Below the pieces are notes generated by a model that worked only from the letters and a program-made list of their open reading frames with translations, was not told the DNA's origin and did not search any database. 27,873 bases of DNA, from the NCBI RefSeq assembly GCF_004359215.1, contig NC_090619.1:5113016-5140888 (forward strand). The letters are read 5' to 3'. This DNA comes from Bremia lactucae (taxonomy: Eukaryota; Oomycota; Peronosporomycetes; Peronosporales; Peronosporaceae). The translations under genes were made by a program, and so were the position numbers. This document shows, piece by piece, positions 17,669 to 26,418 of this stretch (the stretch's first letter is position 1; every line of letters starts with the position of its first letter).

Positions 17669-18970
17669 TTAAATGTTCTCGATGATCCATTCTTGCTTTG
17701 GATTGCCAGGCGCACATGCATACACTGTGAGGCTATAGCCCATGGCCATGTCCGTATTCAAGCATAGATTCTGGGACGCGTGCTGTAGTAAGCGTGTGTT
17801 ACTGTCGTAGATCCACTTGAGGTTCCCGTCCATGGGTGAGCACGTCGCCATGGTAGGATAGCCACCACTCACATACTGATACAGAGCCAAGCACTTGTCG
17901 CTACCCACCGATCGAACGAGTTGCGTCGTTGTGTCGTAATACCAATTGGACCGCACCGTTTCAAGCGGGTCCGTCGACACGGATTTCATATATAACCCAT
18001 CGAGGAATTCATATAAATATAAATTCGAACGTTCGTTCTTAATATGCAAACTCGTTCGCATTGGAATCACGAGGTTCTGGATCGAGCTCTTGAGCGTCCG
18101 ATCTTCTTGAAAAAGACCAAAGTGGTGCTGCACCTCCGGCACGCCTTGAATGCGGCGATCAAACGCCGTGTAATAGCTGTACGGAATCTTCAGGGCACTA
18201 CACACTTGATGAAGATTCGACAAGAAAGCTGCTTGGGCTTCCGGTGTTGCCTGAAGGTTTTGGGATTCCTCCCCACCACCCGAGGCCCAACCAATTTGAA
18301 CCAGCACGACAGGTTTATTCAGTCTTTGACCCGAAGCACGAACAGATTGAAGACGTCGAAGGATGTCGGAAACCGCTTGGTTGACGCCCAAACCGTCAAG
18401 AAAGGGGGAGACGGACACGGAAATGGTATCAACCATCGCAGCAAGGTTACTATTGTCGTACGTTTCCGGATCTTCCGTCATCGTGACGGGAAGAGTACGA
18501 TTTTGCTCGCGAAGCATCTTTTGAATCGTTTCGAGGTTTTGAATCGCAGTACTCATGTCAAGAATCTTTTCGTGAATGACATTGTTGCCAACACTGATGC
18601 CACTTACGATGCTAAAAAACTCCGAACTCATGAGTTCCTGGAGTTTCATTTTTCCCTCTTCAAAGGTTGGTGAGACGGTAGTGAGCGCCAGGACGAGGTA
18701 CACGGACACATTAAGAGCCTTGGCAGACTGAAGAATAAATTTTGTGTCACACTTCATATTCATGACGGTGCGAATCGTGACCACATAAGGCTGAAGGGCT
18801 CTCAGATCGGCGTCCACATCGGCAGCACTTTTGCAAACATCAATGGCACCCGGACTATCGGACATATACGGATCGTAGTTGCTACCGGGCATGACCACGT
18901 TCAGAGCATTCGCGCCGCCGTTGAGGACGAATCCGAAAGCGGCGAGGACGAAAGACAAATGGAATTTCAT
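17669..18970 (-). CDS. Secreted GH17-like/ricin-lectin protein, both catalytic Glu replaced, 433 aa
   Basis: Paralogue of the gene at 14570-15871 with identical length (433 aa). Signal peptide at residues 1-22 (MKFHLSFVLAAFGFVLNGGA), mature start at LNVVMPGSNYD. The two GH17 catalytic positions are both altered: VGNE is VGNN (127-130) and ETGW is QIGW (Gln225). The surrounding framework (TEDPETYDN, ISVSVSPF, YSYYTAFDR) is kept, so this looks like a maintained pseudoenzyme. The lectin module (about 305-433) has one clean QxW (QEW 426-428), with LKW (384-386) and SNW (341-343) at the other repeats, and Cys residues suited to disulphides (360, 377, 403, 419). A longer in-frame start to 19423 is rejected because the core promoter lies at 19017-19032. 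Likely a secreted glucan-binding protein (inference). Confidence 0.85.
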   Translation of the reverse strand: MKFHLSFVLAAFGFVLNGGANALNVVMPGSNYDPYMSDSPGAIDVCKSAADVDADLRALQPYVVTIRTVMNMKCDTKFILQSAKALNVSVYLVLALTTVSPTFEEGKMKLQELMSSEFFSIVSGISVGNNVIHEKILDMSTAIQNLETIQKMLREQNRTLPVTMTEDPETYDNSNLAAMVDTISVSVSPFLDGLGVNQAVSDILRRLQSVRASGQRLNKPVVLVQIGWASGGGEESQNLQATPEAQAAFLSNLHQVCSALKIPYSYYTAFDRRIQGVPEVQHHFGLFQEDRTLKSSIQNLVIPMRTSLHIKNERSNLYLYEFLDGLYMKSVSTDPLETVRSNWYYDTTTQLVRSVGSDKCLALYQYVSGGYPTMATCSPMDGNLKWIYDSNTRLLQHASQNLCLNTDMAMGYSLTVYACAPGNPKQEWIIENI

Positions 18971-19016
18971 GACTATAAACAGACCGATGAAGCGTGTCAC
19001 TTGAGGCCAAAGAGAC

Positions 19017-19032
19017 GAATTCAAGAATGAAA
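19017..19032 (-). promoter_or_regulatory. Oomycete-type initiator of the GH17-like gene at 17669-18970
   Basis: Read on -, TTTCATTCTTGAATTC: an initiator TCATTCT followed by an AATT-type flanking element, 46 bases upstream of the ATG at 18970. A weaker match to the consensus than the other two. Confidence 0.5.
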
Positions 19033-19429
19033 GTATATTTACGACTAAGAAAGCATTGGCTTTCGAACGAGGAGTAAGCCACTGCCCCATCTTCTGGATT
19101 GTTGACAGTGCGCTAAGGTTACGACACTCCTTGGCTAATTTGCTTTGTTTAGTGTTTGTAAATTTGTATGCGTGAATAAAAAAGAAACTACAGGGGAAGA
19201 CTGAGACAGAAGATCCCTTTAGATTCAGCTGGTCCGTGCCAGCACCTTCTGTCTCAACCCAATTCTTGCTGGACAATCGGATTCTGCTCACAACCCACAG
19301 AAAAATTGTACGGTAATGTTTCGTACCCCTGATGGTACATGAAAGATTTTGATATGACAACGCGCGGCGTAAGAATGTCTTTGTGTAGGTAAAATGGAAA
19401 GTAAATTCGTTCTTATAAACCACTCATAC

Positions 19430-19715
19430 ATGTAACGTAACTTAAATGTAACAACTTCGCTTGCTCTTCTTCTTGTGTCATTCCCGACAGTACTCGCCAC
19501 ATCAGCACGACAACAAACCGTCGCCTGATGTTCCACCTTCAACAAAAGAAACGTCCGCAACTGATTTTTTCAAAGGTGTGCATGTTATTGGGTTGTTGAG
19601 CTGGCTCACTTTTAGAATACTTGCCAAACTAGTATTCTACAAAAATTATGATTCGTGGATTTATAATAATAGGGAAAATATGAATGAACAAAGTAATTTG
19701 GCTCGCAATAATTGA
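19430..19715 (+). pseudogene. Possible relic of a small secreted protein
   Basis: From ATG 19430 the frame reads Met-stop and then a classic signal-peptide pattern TSLALLLVSFPTVLATSA (about 19453-19506), ending at a TGA near 19528. Another frame then stays open to 19715 (PDVPPSTKETSATDFFKG ... LAKLVFYKNYDSWIYNN). If real, this is a secreted or effector-like gene broken by an early stop and one frameshift. There is no core promoter and no recognised family. It lies between the GH17-like gene and the LTR start at 19831. Confidence 0.25.
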
Positions 19716-19830
19716 CTCCTTCAACTTGCAATTTTCGCCTCCAGCTTCAACTCGTTCTGAACTTGTGTTTTAACGGGTGTTCGGTCACATAAACATTCTT
19801 TCCTATGAAAGGAATAATACTTAGGTGAAT

Positions 19831-19918
19831 TGTAACGGGCTAGAGTTGCCCTAATGTTACACAGTCCCCATTAAGTACATTTGGTACTTAAGGGGATGGT
19901 CAATTACTAAATAATAGT
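19831..19918 (+). repeat. 5' start of a family-C LTR, cut off by a gap
   Basis: TGTAACGGGC-TAGAGTT-GCCC-TAAT-GTTACACAGTCCCC and onward match 5963-6071 and, reversed, 26325-26215. Unique host sequence ends at 19830. The copy runs into N at 19919. Confidence 0.6.
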
Positions 19919-20018
19919 NNNNNNNNNNNNNNNNNNNNNNNNNNNNNNNNNNNNNNNNNNNNNNNNNNNNNNNNNNNNNNNNNNNNNNNNNNNNNNNNNN
20001 NNNNNNNNNNNNNNNNNN
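19919..20018. other. Assembly gap (100 N)
   Basis: Exactly 100 N. The 5' LTR and the first part of gag of element B2 are missing here. Confidence 0.95.
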
Positions 20019-20387
20019 GTTGCCCGGACGAATTTATTCCGATATCGTTCTGCTACTTTCGAAGAGGCAGTTGCCATAGCGCTACACGCTGAGTTCGACT
20101 TTGAGTCTGCTCGTGTTAGCAAGCCTATTTACCGAACAAGCTCTTCGAGCACATGGATTTCGTCTAATAGACCGGAACCCATGGATCTAAGCCTCTTTAA
20201 GAAAGGAGAAGAGGCTTTTCAAGCTGTGAAACGGCACTGGAACATCCGTAGATGCTATATGTGCAAAAGCACGAAACATTTACGCCCGGCCTGCCTCCTA
20301 CGAAATACGCGTAAAGCTCGAAAAAGCACCAACTTTGACCTATACCAGAAATCTGGTACGGTGCGGGAAAACGTCGATACCCAGTAG
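20019..20387 (+). pseudogene. Gag C-terminal part of element B2, zinc knuckle intact
   Basis: Open from the gap edge: VARTNLFRYRSATFEEAVAIAL, SARVSKPIYRTSSSS, PEPMDLS, then the CCHC knuckle C-Y-M-C-x4-H-x4-C with the last Cys at 20292-20294, which is Tyr in B1. It ends at CAG-TAG (20385-20387), exactly where the B1 gag stops. Also RNA-binding in role. 5'-truncated by the gap. Confidence 0.8.
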
Positions 20388-21121
20388 GTGCGGGTTTCGG
20401 GGGGGGGAACTAGGCTCTGTTGAACCTCCTGGAGGTGAGGGAAACAGAACCTAGCCCCAATTAGCTCGGTGCGTGATGGCACGGGGCGAGAGTACAAGCC
20501 TGGCTTGCTAGTCGCTCAAGCGACTGTGAAGGGCTTTGATAAGCCATAGTCAATTTTAATTGACTCAGGAGCGTCTTACAATTATGCTTGACGTCTTTCC
20601 CTTTAAGGAAATCAACAATACGTTGAGGCGCTTAAAGCGCATGAAAGTGATACAATCACTGTTCGCTTAGCGACTGGGACTCTTGTCACTGTTTCTAAAG
20701 TTCCATTGAACTTAGGCATAAAATTTCGGGACTTTGACAGTATGGAACGCTGTCTCGTCCTTAATTTGGATTCGAGATATGATCTCATCCTTGGTATCCT
20801 GGTTAGAACACCATGAGCCATGGATCGATTGGAGGTCTAAGACTTTAGGCGCCACGCGCAATGTTCCTAGCAAAGTTTTGGAGAGTCATGAACCCACCTT
20901 TGCTAGGCAACAAAAGCGCTATTGGCGCGGATCATTGAATGCGTCTGTCAGTGTTTGAAGCATTGGCATGTCTGAGTTAATAATTCTAATGTTAAAACAT
21001 TAATTCTGAGCCCGACTCAGCAGAAATAAGTGGAACGGCACGTACTCCGTCGAGACACTCGTTATAATAACGATTCACTAAATGCTGAAAGAATTGTTGG
21101 CCTAAAGCCGAATTATCAAGG
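20388..21121 (+). pseudogene. Aspartic protease and following spacer of element B2 (decayed)
   Basis: Homologous base by base to 7087-7830 in B1 but with many stops. The active-site region reads ILIDSGAS (about 20552-20575) followed by stops, and the closing block YDLILG...LEHHEPWIDWRSKTLGATR is frameshifted near 20800. The poly-G stretch after the gag stop is expanded. No function expected. Confidence 0.75.
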
Positions 21122-21361
21122 GTGCAATATCCCTGAGATACTTGGAGTGGCACGTCTAAGTCCACCGAGTATTGTCGGCCGAGGTGGCATCATACTGAGT
21201 GTCAGTAGTGACACTGTTGGCGGTTCGCCAGGACCTCAAGAGTGCAATATTTCTGAGATACGTGGAGTGGCACGTCTAAGTCCACCGAGTGTGGTCGGCC
21301 GAGGTGGTACTATACTGAGTGTCAATAGTAACACTATTGGCGGTTCGCCAGGGTATTTTGG
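21122..21361 (+). repeat. 120-bp (40-codon) in-frame tandem duplication in the B2 polyprotein spacer
   Basis: Unit 1 starts GTGCAATATCCCTGAGATAC at 21122, unit 2 GTGCAATATTTCTGAGATAC at 21242. Both encode a 40-residue block (CNIxEIxGVARLSPPSxVGR, then GGxILSVxSxTxGGSPG). B1 has one copy (about 7829-7945). The two units differ at several bases, so the duplication is not recent. The reading frame is open over both. Confidence 0.85.
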
Positions 21362-21870
21362 GTCAAACAATCCTAATGCACGTGAAGCGACACGTAAACG
21401 TTCGCTGGATAAGGAAGTTGAGTTACCTAACTCCTTGTCGGATGTCAAATTAGACACCATGTCTTGTATAGAACCAATTCAGGCTGGAAAACCCGGGGAC
21501 GTGAATGTCCCGGCCTCTAAGAGGAGTATTGTCTTCACTCCAAGACAGGATAGACACTTAGCGTGTATACCCTCACAAAGTGATACGAGTGAGCAAGTAC
21601 ATACGCTTGTAAAATGGCGTAACCGGTAACATTGAGGGGGATGTTAGCCCTGCGGCAATCCCCTCGTTACATGCTCTTTTAGAGCTAGACGAAATGTCTA
21701 TTGATGAATGCGGTCGAGCCTTAAAAGCTGGTGACTTATCTGAAATGGTGGTCGTTCGACCTATGGTTGAGTTAAACTCATCGCCACTTCTAGACGAAGC
21801 TGTTTTGGATGACACAAAAGCTGCACTTAGTGCGCGAAATGGGTCATCGATCCTTAAAGATCCTACGGAT
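21362..21870 (+). pseudogene. Protease-RT spacer of element B2
   Basis: Matches 7950-8430 of B1: [30 protein letters not shown], and [22 protein letters not shown], with frame breaks near 21612. It leads into RT. No enzymatic motif. Confidence 0.65.
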
Positions 21871-22800
21871 TCCTTTTATCCCTTAATTAAGGAATTCCAA
21901 GATGGGGTATGTACCATCTTTTTTACCTCCGGATAGAGGTGTTCGTCATGAAATTGACTTAGTTCCGGGAACCAAATACTGAGTCACAAGACAATGGCCT
22001 TTCCCAAAGGAACAGTGTGACGTCATTGACGAATTCTTCCGTGCTAAGATCGAGGATGGAATGCTACGAGAGAGCAAATCTTCGCATTCGACACCGAAAT
22101 TTTGTGTCAAAAGCCGAATAGTACATGGCACATTGTACATGCAAATAGGAAGCTTAATGCTGCCACTATACCAGCACGAACCCCCATTCCTAGAAAGGAT
22201 GTTCTTCAGAATAATATGGTGGGATGTACAATGTATAGTGCATTGGACTTAGTCGATGGTTACTACCAATTGCTCATGCAAGCTCGCGATATCCCGCTTA
22301 CAGCGGCTAGCACCCCAAGTGGCATGTTATGGGAGTGGCTGGTTAATGCCACAAGGGCTTTCCAACGCCTCGGCAACATTTAATTGTCTCGTGACGCAAC
22401 TGTTTCGCCCTCATCGAGGTTATGCACAGACTTATTTCGATGACATTTTTGTCCATAGTCGTGCGGAGCAGGGTCGGTCGGACATGGAAACCATTTAGAC
22501 CATTTGCGAGCAGTGCTCGAGTGTATGCGCACAAATAGATTTTATGCCCATGCATCTCAAAACATTGTGGCGTAGAAGAAATTCCTTTCTTAGGGTGCTT
22601 CATTGGGAAGCGAGGCTTTAGAGCGGATTCCGCTAAGGTAAAAGCCATCGTAGATTGGCCGGCTTCTAAAATCCAAAAGTATTTGCGTAAGTGGCTGGTC
22701 TCGCCAATTATTAACACAAATATAGAGATACTTACGCTGATATGGATAGGTTATTATCTAATCTCCTTAAAAGAGGATACAGAATGGTGCTGGACTAGCA
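21871..22800 (+). pseudogene. Reverse transcriptase of element B2 (YFDD kept, frames broken)
   Basis: Same order as B1. ARTPIPRKDVLQNNMVGCTM and YSALDLVDGYYQL (about 22226-22270) include the first palm Asp. The palm box YFDDIFVHS (TAT TTC GAT GAC, 22433-22444) is intact, unlike B1. The PSGMLWEWLV block that B1 has lost is present. Frame breaks occur near 22340 and 22490 and at several points after 22550. Confidence 0.8.
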
Positions 22801-23300
22801 CAGAGCAAAATGCTTTCCAAGCACTTAAGGATAGTCTTTCCATACCCCGATTCAGGCACTGCCAAATCCGAATTGGTAGTCTGTGACGCATCGGATTTTG
22901 CCATTGGTAGAGCTCTGTTACAAACAGATGCTGATGGACGTGAACGTGTTATTGCGTTCGAGTCTAAACAGCTTATAGCTACGGAAAAAAGAACTACCCA
23001 GTTCATGACAAAAAGTTACTTGCTATGAAGTATGCTCTCGTCAAATTCAGAGTTCATCTGCTCGGCTCTAAGCCGTTTGTGATTTATACAGATCACGCAT
23101 CATTACGCACTGCGACTAAGTCTCCCCATCTTTCACAGTGAATGACCCGACGGCTATCCTTTTTCGCCGAATACAATTTCGAGATAAAGTATAGGCCTGG
23201 CAAGCAGAATGCGTTGGCCGATGCGTTATCACGCAGGCCGGATGATGAGCTCTCTCATTTAACGACTTCATTGTCGCCTATTACTTAACTAATCCGCTTG
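22801..23300 (+). pseudogene. RNase H domain of element B2
   Basis: VVCDASDFAIGRALLQTD (about 22878-22930) with the first catalytic Asp, then YTDHASLRT (about 23080-23110) and NALADALSRRPDDE (about 23208-23250). Frame breaks near 22985 and a TGA within the LSH..MTR block (about 23140). Confidence 0.8.
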
Positions 23301-24660
23301 CTTACGCCAAGGATGAACAGTGTGTAGCTCTGCTACGAGCTCTTAAGAGCACTGAATCGGATTTTAAATGGTAGGAACGTTTGCGTGCAAAGTTACATCG
23401 AATTTCAATCGATAACGACCTGTTGCTATATTGCACCCGGACGCTGCGGATCCCTCGTGCGTCGTTATTCCTCATTATGAGGATTTGAAGTACGGCGTCC
23501 TCTATGAGGCACACGATACTGTCCTTGGTAGTCATCTCAGTGAAGAAAAGACCTACGGCACTGTAAGCCAGATTTATTGGTGGCCAAAACTTTACAAATG
23601 GGTTAGCACATACGCTCGCACACAGGAAACTTGCCAGCGAGTTAAACCCTCGGCGCAGGCTGCTGCGCCACTGGCAAGTCTGCCCGTACCCATATGTGTC
23701 AGGAGTCAATTAGTATGGATTTTGTTTTCGGTCTACCGAAAGATTCGGCCGGAAATTTTGGCTTAGTGGTCTTTTTTGATCGATTGAGCAAAATGGTTCA
23801 CTTAGCGGCTGCTGTGCCGGATACCATTGATGGTGAAGGTTCAGCAAGGCTGTTTATTGATCGCGTCTTTCGACAACATGGTTTGCACTGGCAGTTGTTT
23901 CTGATCGGGACCCCCGTTTCACGGGTAGATTCTGGAATCAATTTTTCGAGTGCTTGGCACCAAATTGGATATGTTCATTGCGGACCATCCGCAGACCGAT
24001 GGTAAAACTGTACGTGTCAATCGCGTCATTGAAGACGTTTAACGCAGTATATTTACACAGACGCCAAAGCGCTGGAGCTCAATGCTCCCGGTGGTAGCAT
24101 TTGCATAAATAACGCTGATAATGTCTCTTCAGGATATACTCCGTTCTATGGCAACGGTCTCACCCACCCGCGCGTTCCGTTAACAATTCCACTGCTTGGC
24201 TCAGGGCTTAGTGGGGGAGAATAAGCCGATAGGCTTGCTGATATCAGCCCTGTTACCTTTCGGAAGCAAGTAAGTGAGTTTTTCGCGACGCGATCTAGTG
24301 TCATAAGACATGTAAAAGACACTATGGCTAATAGCCAAGACAAACAAAAAGAGCCAGCAGATGCCAAATGCCGAAGCTGTATTAATTCTTATATGGTCGG
24401 AGACCGAGCTTTATTAAACGCGAAAAATCTACCTAATAACTTGGTTTCCACGGTCTCCAAGACCGCCCGCGCTTTATCGGACCATTCACGTTCGTGGCCA
24501 AGAAAGGCCTACCTTTAATGCTTAACCTTCCTAGCAAGCTGCGTACACTCCCAGTGTTTACGTTGGCTTGCTTAAGCCATGTCGGGAACCTTTCCACGTG
24601 GACTTGAAGGCGCTTGCGCTGAGACAGGCAGTCGTGCCGCGGATTGCTGCATCCCCACCA
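23301..24660 (+). pseudogene. Integrase of element B2
   Basis: HHCC module HDTVLGSH ... QETCQRVK (about 23510-23645; the first Cys of the pair is Gln here). First catalytic Asp in SMDFVFGLP (about 23715). SDRDPRF with the second Asp at 23903-23905 is present but in a shifted frame. The third-residue block reads KTVRVNR (about 24005), so the usual Glu is Val. The C-terminal part has MVGDRALLNAKNLP and pieces of the GPF module. More frameshifts than B1. Confidence 0.75.
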
Positions 24661-25105
24661 GGATATTCAGCTGGCTCTCTTAACGAGGCTACTGACGCTC
24701 CAGCGTCTAGAGAAGACCCCGAACCGCCTCAAAAGAGCTCTCAACCCGAGCAAGGACCTCACGAAGTTGCACCTCGTGCGGTAGAGCATCAAATGCTTCC
24801 GCCGAAATTTCGGCCCCCTCCCGCGCTGCTTGATGCGCGGGGAAACCTACAGTTTCATGTGGAGAATTTCTTTGAAGCGACGCCATCCTAAGGGCTAAAA
24901 CCAGTATCTGGTGAAGTGGCTGGGGTACCCTCTTCTGAAAACTCTTAGGGAGTTCGAGGTACCTCTTCGGCAAGATTGCCCGTACGCCGTTGACGTTTTT
25001 GAGCGCCAAGCTCAGGGTCAACTCGCGTCAAACGACGCTTCCACCACAAGAAGTGAGATTAGGTGGATCAATAGCCTCAGTGCGGCTTCGACTTATGATT
25101 GCAGA
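24661..25105 (+). pseudogene. Linker and chromodomain of element B2; antisense coiled coil on the other strand
   Basis: Sense: PPALLDARGNLQFHVENFF then, in the next frame, YLVKWLGYPLL...FEVPLRQDCPYAVDV (about 24900-25000). Antisense: SAEAFDALPHEVQLREVLAR with ESSFEAVRGLL (about 24815-24707 on -) is the same coiled coil as in B1, and PELGAQKRQRRTGNLAEEVP is also readable on - (about 25017-24958). At about 25105 the copy jumps directly into the LTR: the roughly 1 kb that carries the long antisense ORF in B1, the polypurine tract and the LTR start are deleted. Confidence 0.7.
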
Positions 25106-25125
25106 CCCCACATGGTGCTTACTTA

Positions 25126-25516
25126 AATCCCATTAATTATGGTTAACAAATGTGGACGCCGCCAAATTTATATCTGGCGGCCAAAATCTATTTTTGATTA
25201 GCTAGGGTAAGGTTTTTAAATTTAAATAAATATTATAAAGTGCAGTTCCCCTTTTGATCTTGAACCTTTAAGTGCCTTCCTAAGGCTTGCGCATTGATCT
25301 GTAAGAAAGAGATAGAAGCCTTTCTAAGGTATATCCTCGTGGGCACTAGTTGCCACTTGGTTCTACGAACCCCTGAATCCTTTGAACTAGTATCATTAAG
25401 CTTTAAAAGCTTGTACGACACCATGAGATATTAAACCCATTAGTTCAATAGAACTAAGTGCCTCTCTGAGTCTGTAAGTCTTCCTCTGACTTTAAGAGCG
25501 AGGTAGCTCCACTACA
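25126..25516 (+). repeat. 3' LTR of element B2, 5'-truncated
   Basis: Aligned with 12706-13095 of B1, including the GCCGCC...TATATCTGGCGGC hairpin and GAGCGAGGTAGCTCC near the end. It lacks the first about 95 bases because of the deletion noted for the chromodomain region. The end is set at 25516 (..CTCCACTACA). Confidence 0.75.
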
Positions 25517-25630
25517 TTTTCCGAGCATTACTATATAAAGTAATATTCTCCAAATATTATCTACCGTTTAGATAATATATTAATTAACAACCTTAAGTCT
25601 TAATTTCATGTAACGACACACCCCATTACA
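25517..25630 (-). repeat. Start of a family-A LTR, reversed and truncated
   Basis: On - it begins at 25630 with TGTAATGGGGTGTGTCGTTACATGAAATTAA and continues through ATTATCTAAACGGTAGATAAT and TTTATATAGTAATGC, matching the first about 110 bases of 2107-2530. It is cut by the end of element B2. Confidence 0.7.
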
Positions 25631-26325
25631 CTTTTAGTACATATTTTGTATTAGTTTATAATTAAATTAATATTAAGTAGATTGACAAGAAGAACTTAAT
25701 TACATTAAAACAGGTTTCATTTATCCCTTTTTGAAGCAAGTGTTTTAAAGAGAAGACTTCCTCTGCACGTTGTAGGCGGGCATGTCGTAATGCGGCCACG
25801 ATCTACTTAGACACACACTCTAGCACAGCGAGGAAGCGGTACAACCTGCTTCTCTTGCGTGCAGTGAGGTATTGTTGTGAGCGCGTTAGCGACCTCACCC
25901 AACACACTAAGAACTCTGGTTGACTGTCGTCACGGGAGCGGTATTCCGGCTCCACGTGCGCACTTAACAAGTAGGAAGTAGTTTTCAGACTGATTTATAT
26001 TTAATAGAATTAAATATAAATACCTACTTTTACCAATTAAAATGTCATCTCTATACATAACACTTAATATGTATTGCAAGCGTATCTTTCTAGATACCTC
26101 GCGTAAGGGATGACGCTAGCCGTCATCACTGATGACGCTGGGCGTCATCCCTCCTAATGTGAATGCACCCATGTGCATCACATACACAAGGGTTGGTCAC
26201 AAATGTGCACCACACCCGAGTGCTGGGTCTAATTCCTTTTATTTAGTATTTGACCATCCCCTTAAGTACACCAAGTGTACTTAACGGGGACTGTGTAACA
26301 TTAGGTAGACTTTATCCCGTTTACA
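25631..26325 (-). repeat. 3' LTR of gypsy element C, left border uncertain
   Basis: On - it starts at 26325 (TGTAAACGGGATAAAGTC) directly after a polypurine tract. It continues through the TTACACAGTCCCC...AGACCCAGCACTCGGG block shared with 5963-6071 and 19831-19918, TTGTGACCAACCC, a compound palindrome (26107-26151) and GCAGAGGAAGTCTTCTC. The far end near 25631 is unclear because it meets another LTR and part of it (25640-25770) resembles a family-A LTR interior in the opposite orientation. Confidence 0.6.
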
Positions 26326-26340
26326 CCATCCCCCCCTTTA
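26326..26340 (-). promoter_or_regulatory. Polypurine tract of element C
   Basis: On - the sequence is TAAAGGGGGGGATGG immediately before the LTR start. It fixes element C as lying on the minus strand, with its internal region to the right. Confidence 0.65.
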
Positions 26341-26418
26341 AGAAAGAATTTACATTTTTAAATTCGTCAAAGAGGAGAGAGGAACTGCGAGCAGCTTTAT
26401 GCGCCGCAAATTCACTAA

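Noticed and set aside
18044..18673. 209-codon + frame
   Set aside because: Lies entirely opposite the GH17-like gene 17669-18970; composition and lack of domains mark it as a shadow.
18971..19423. N-terminal extension of the GH17-like protein (frame open to 19423)
   Set aside because: A signal peptide begins at Met 18970 and the initiator element lies at 19032-19017, so upstream codons are leader/intergenic.
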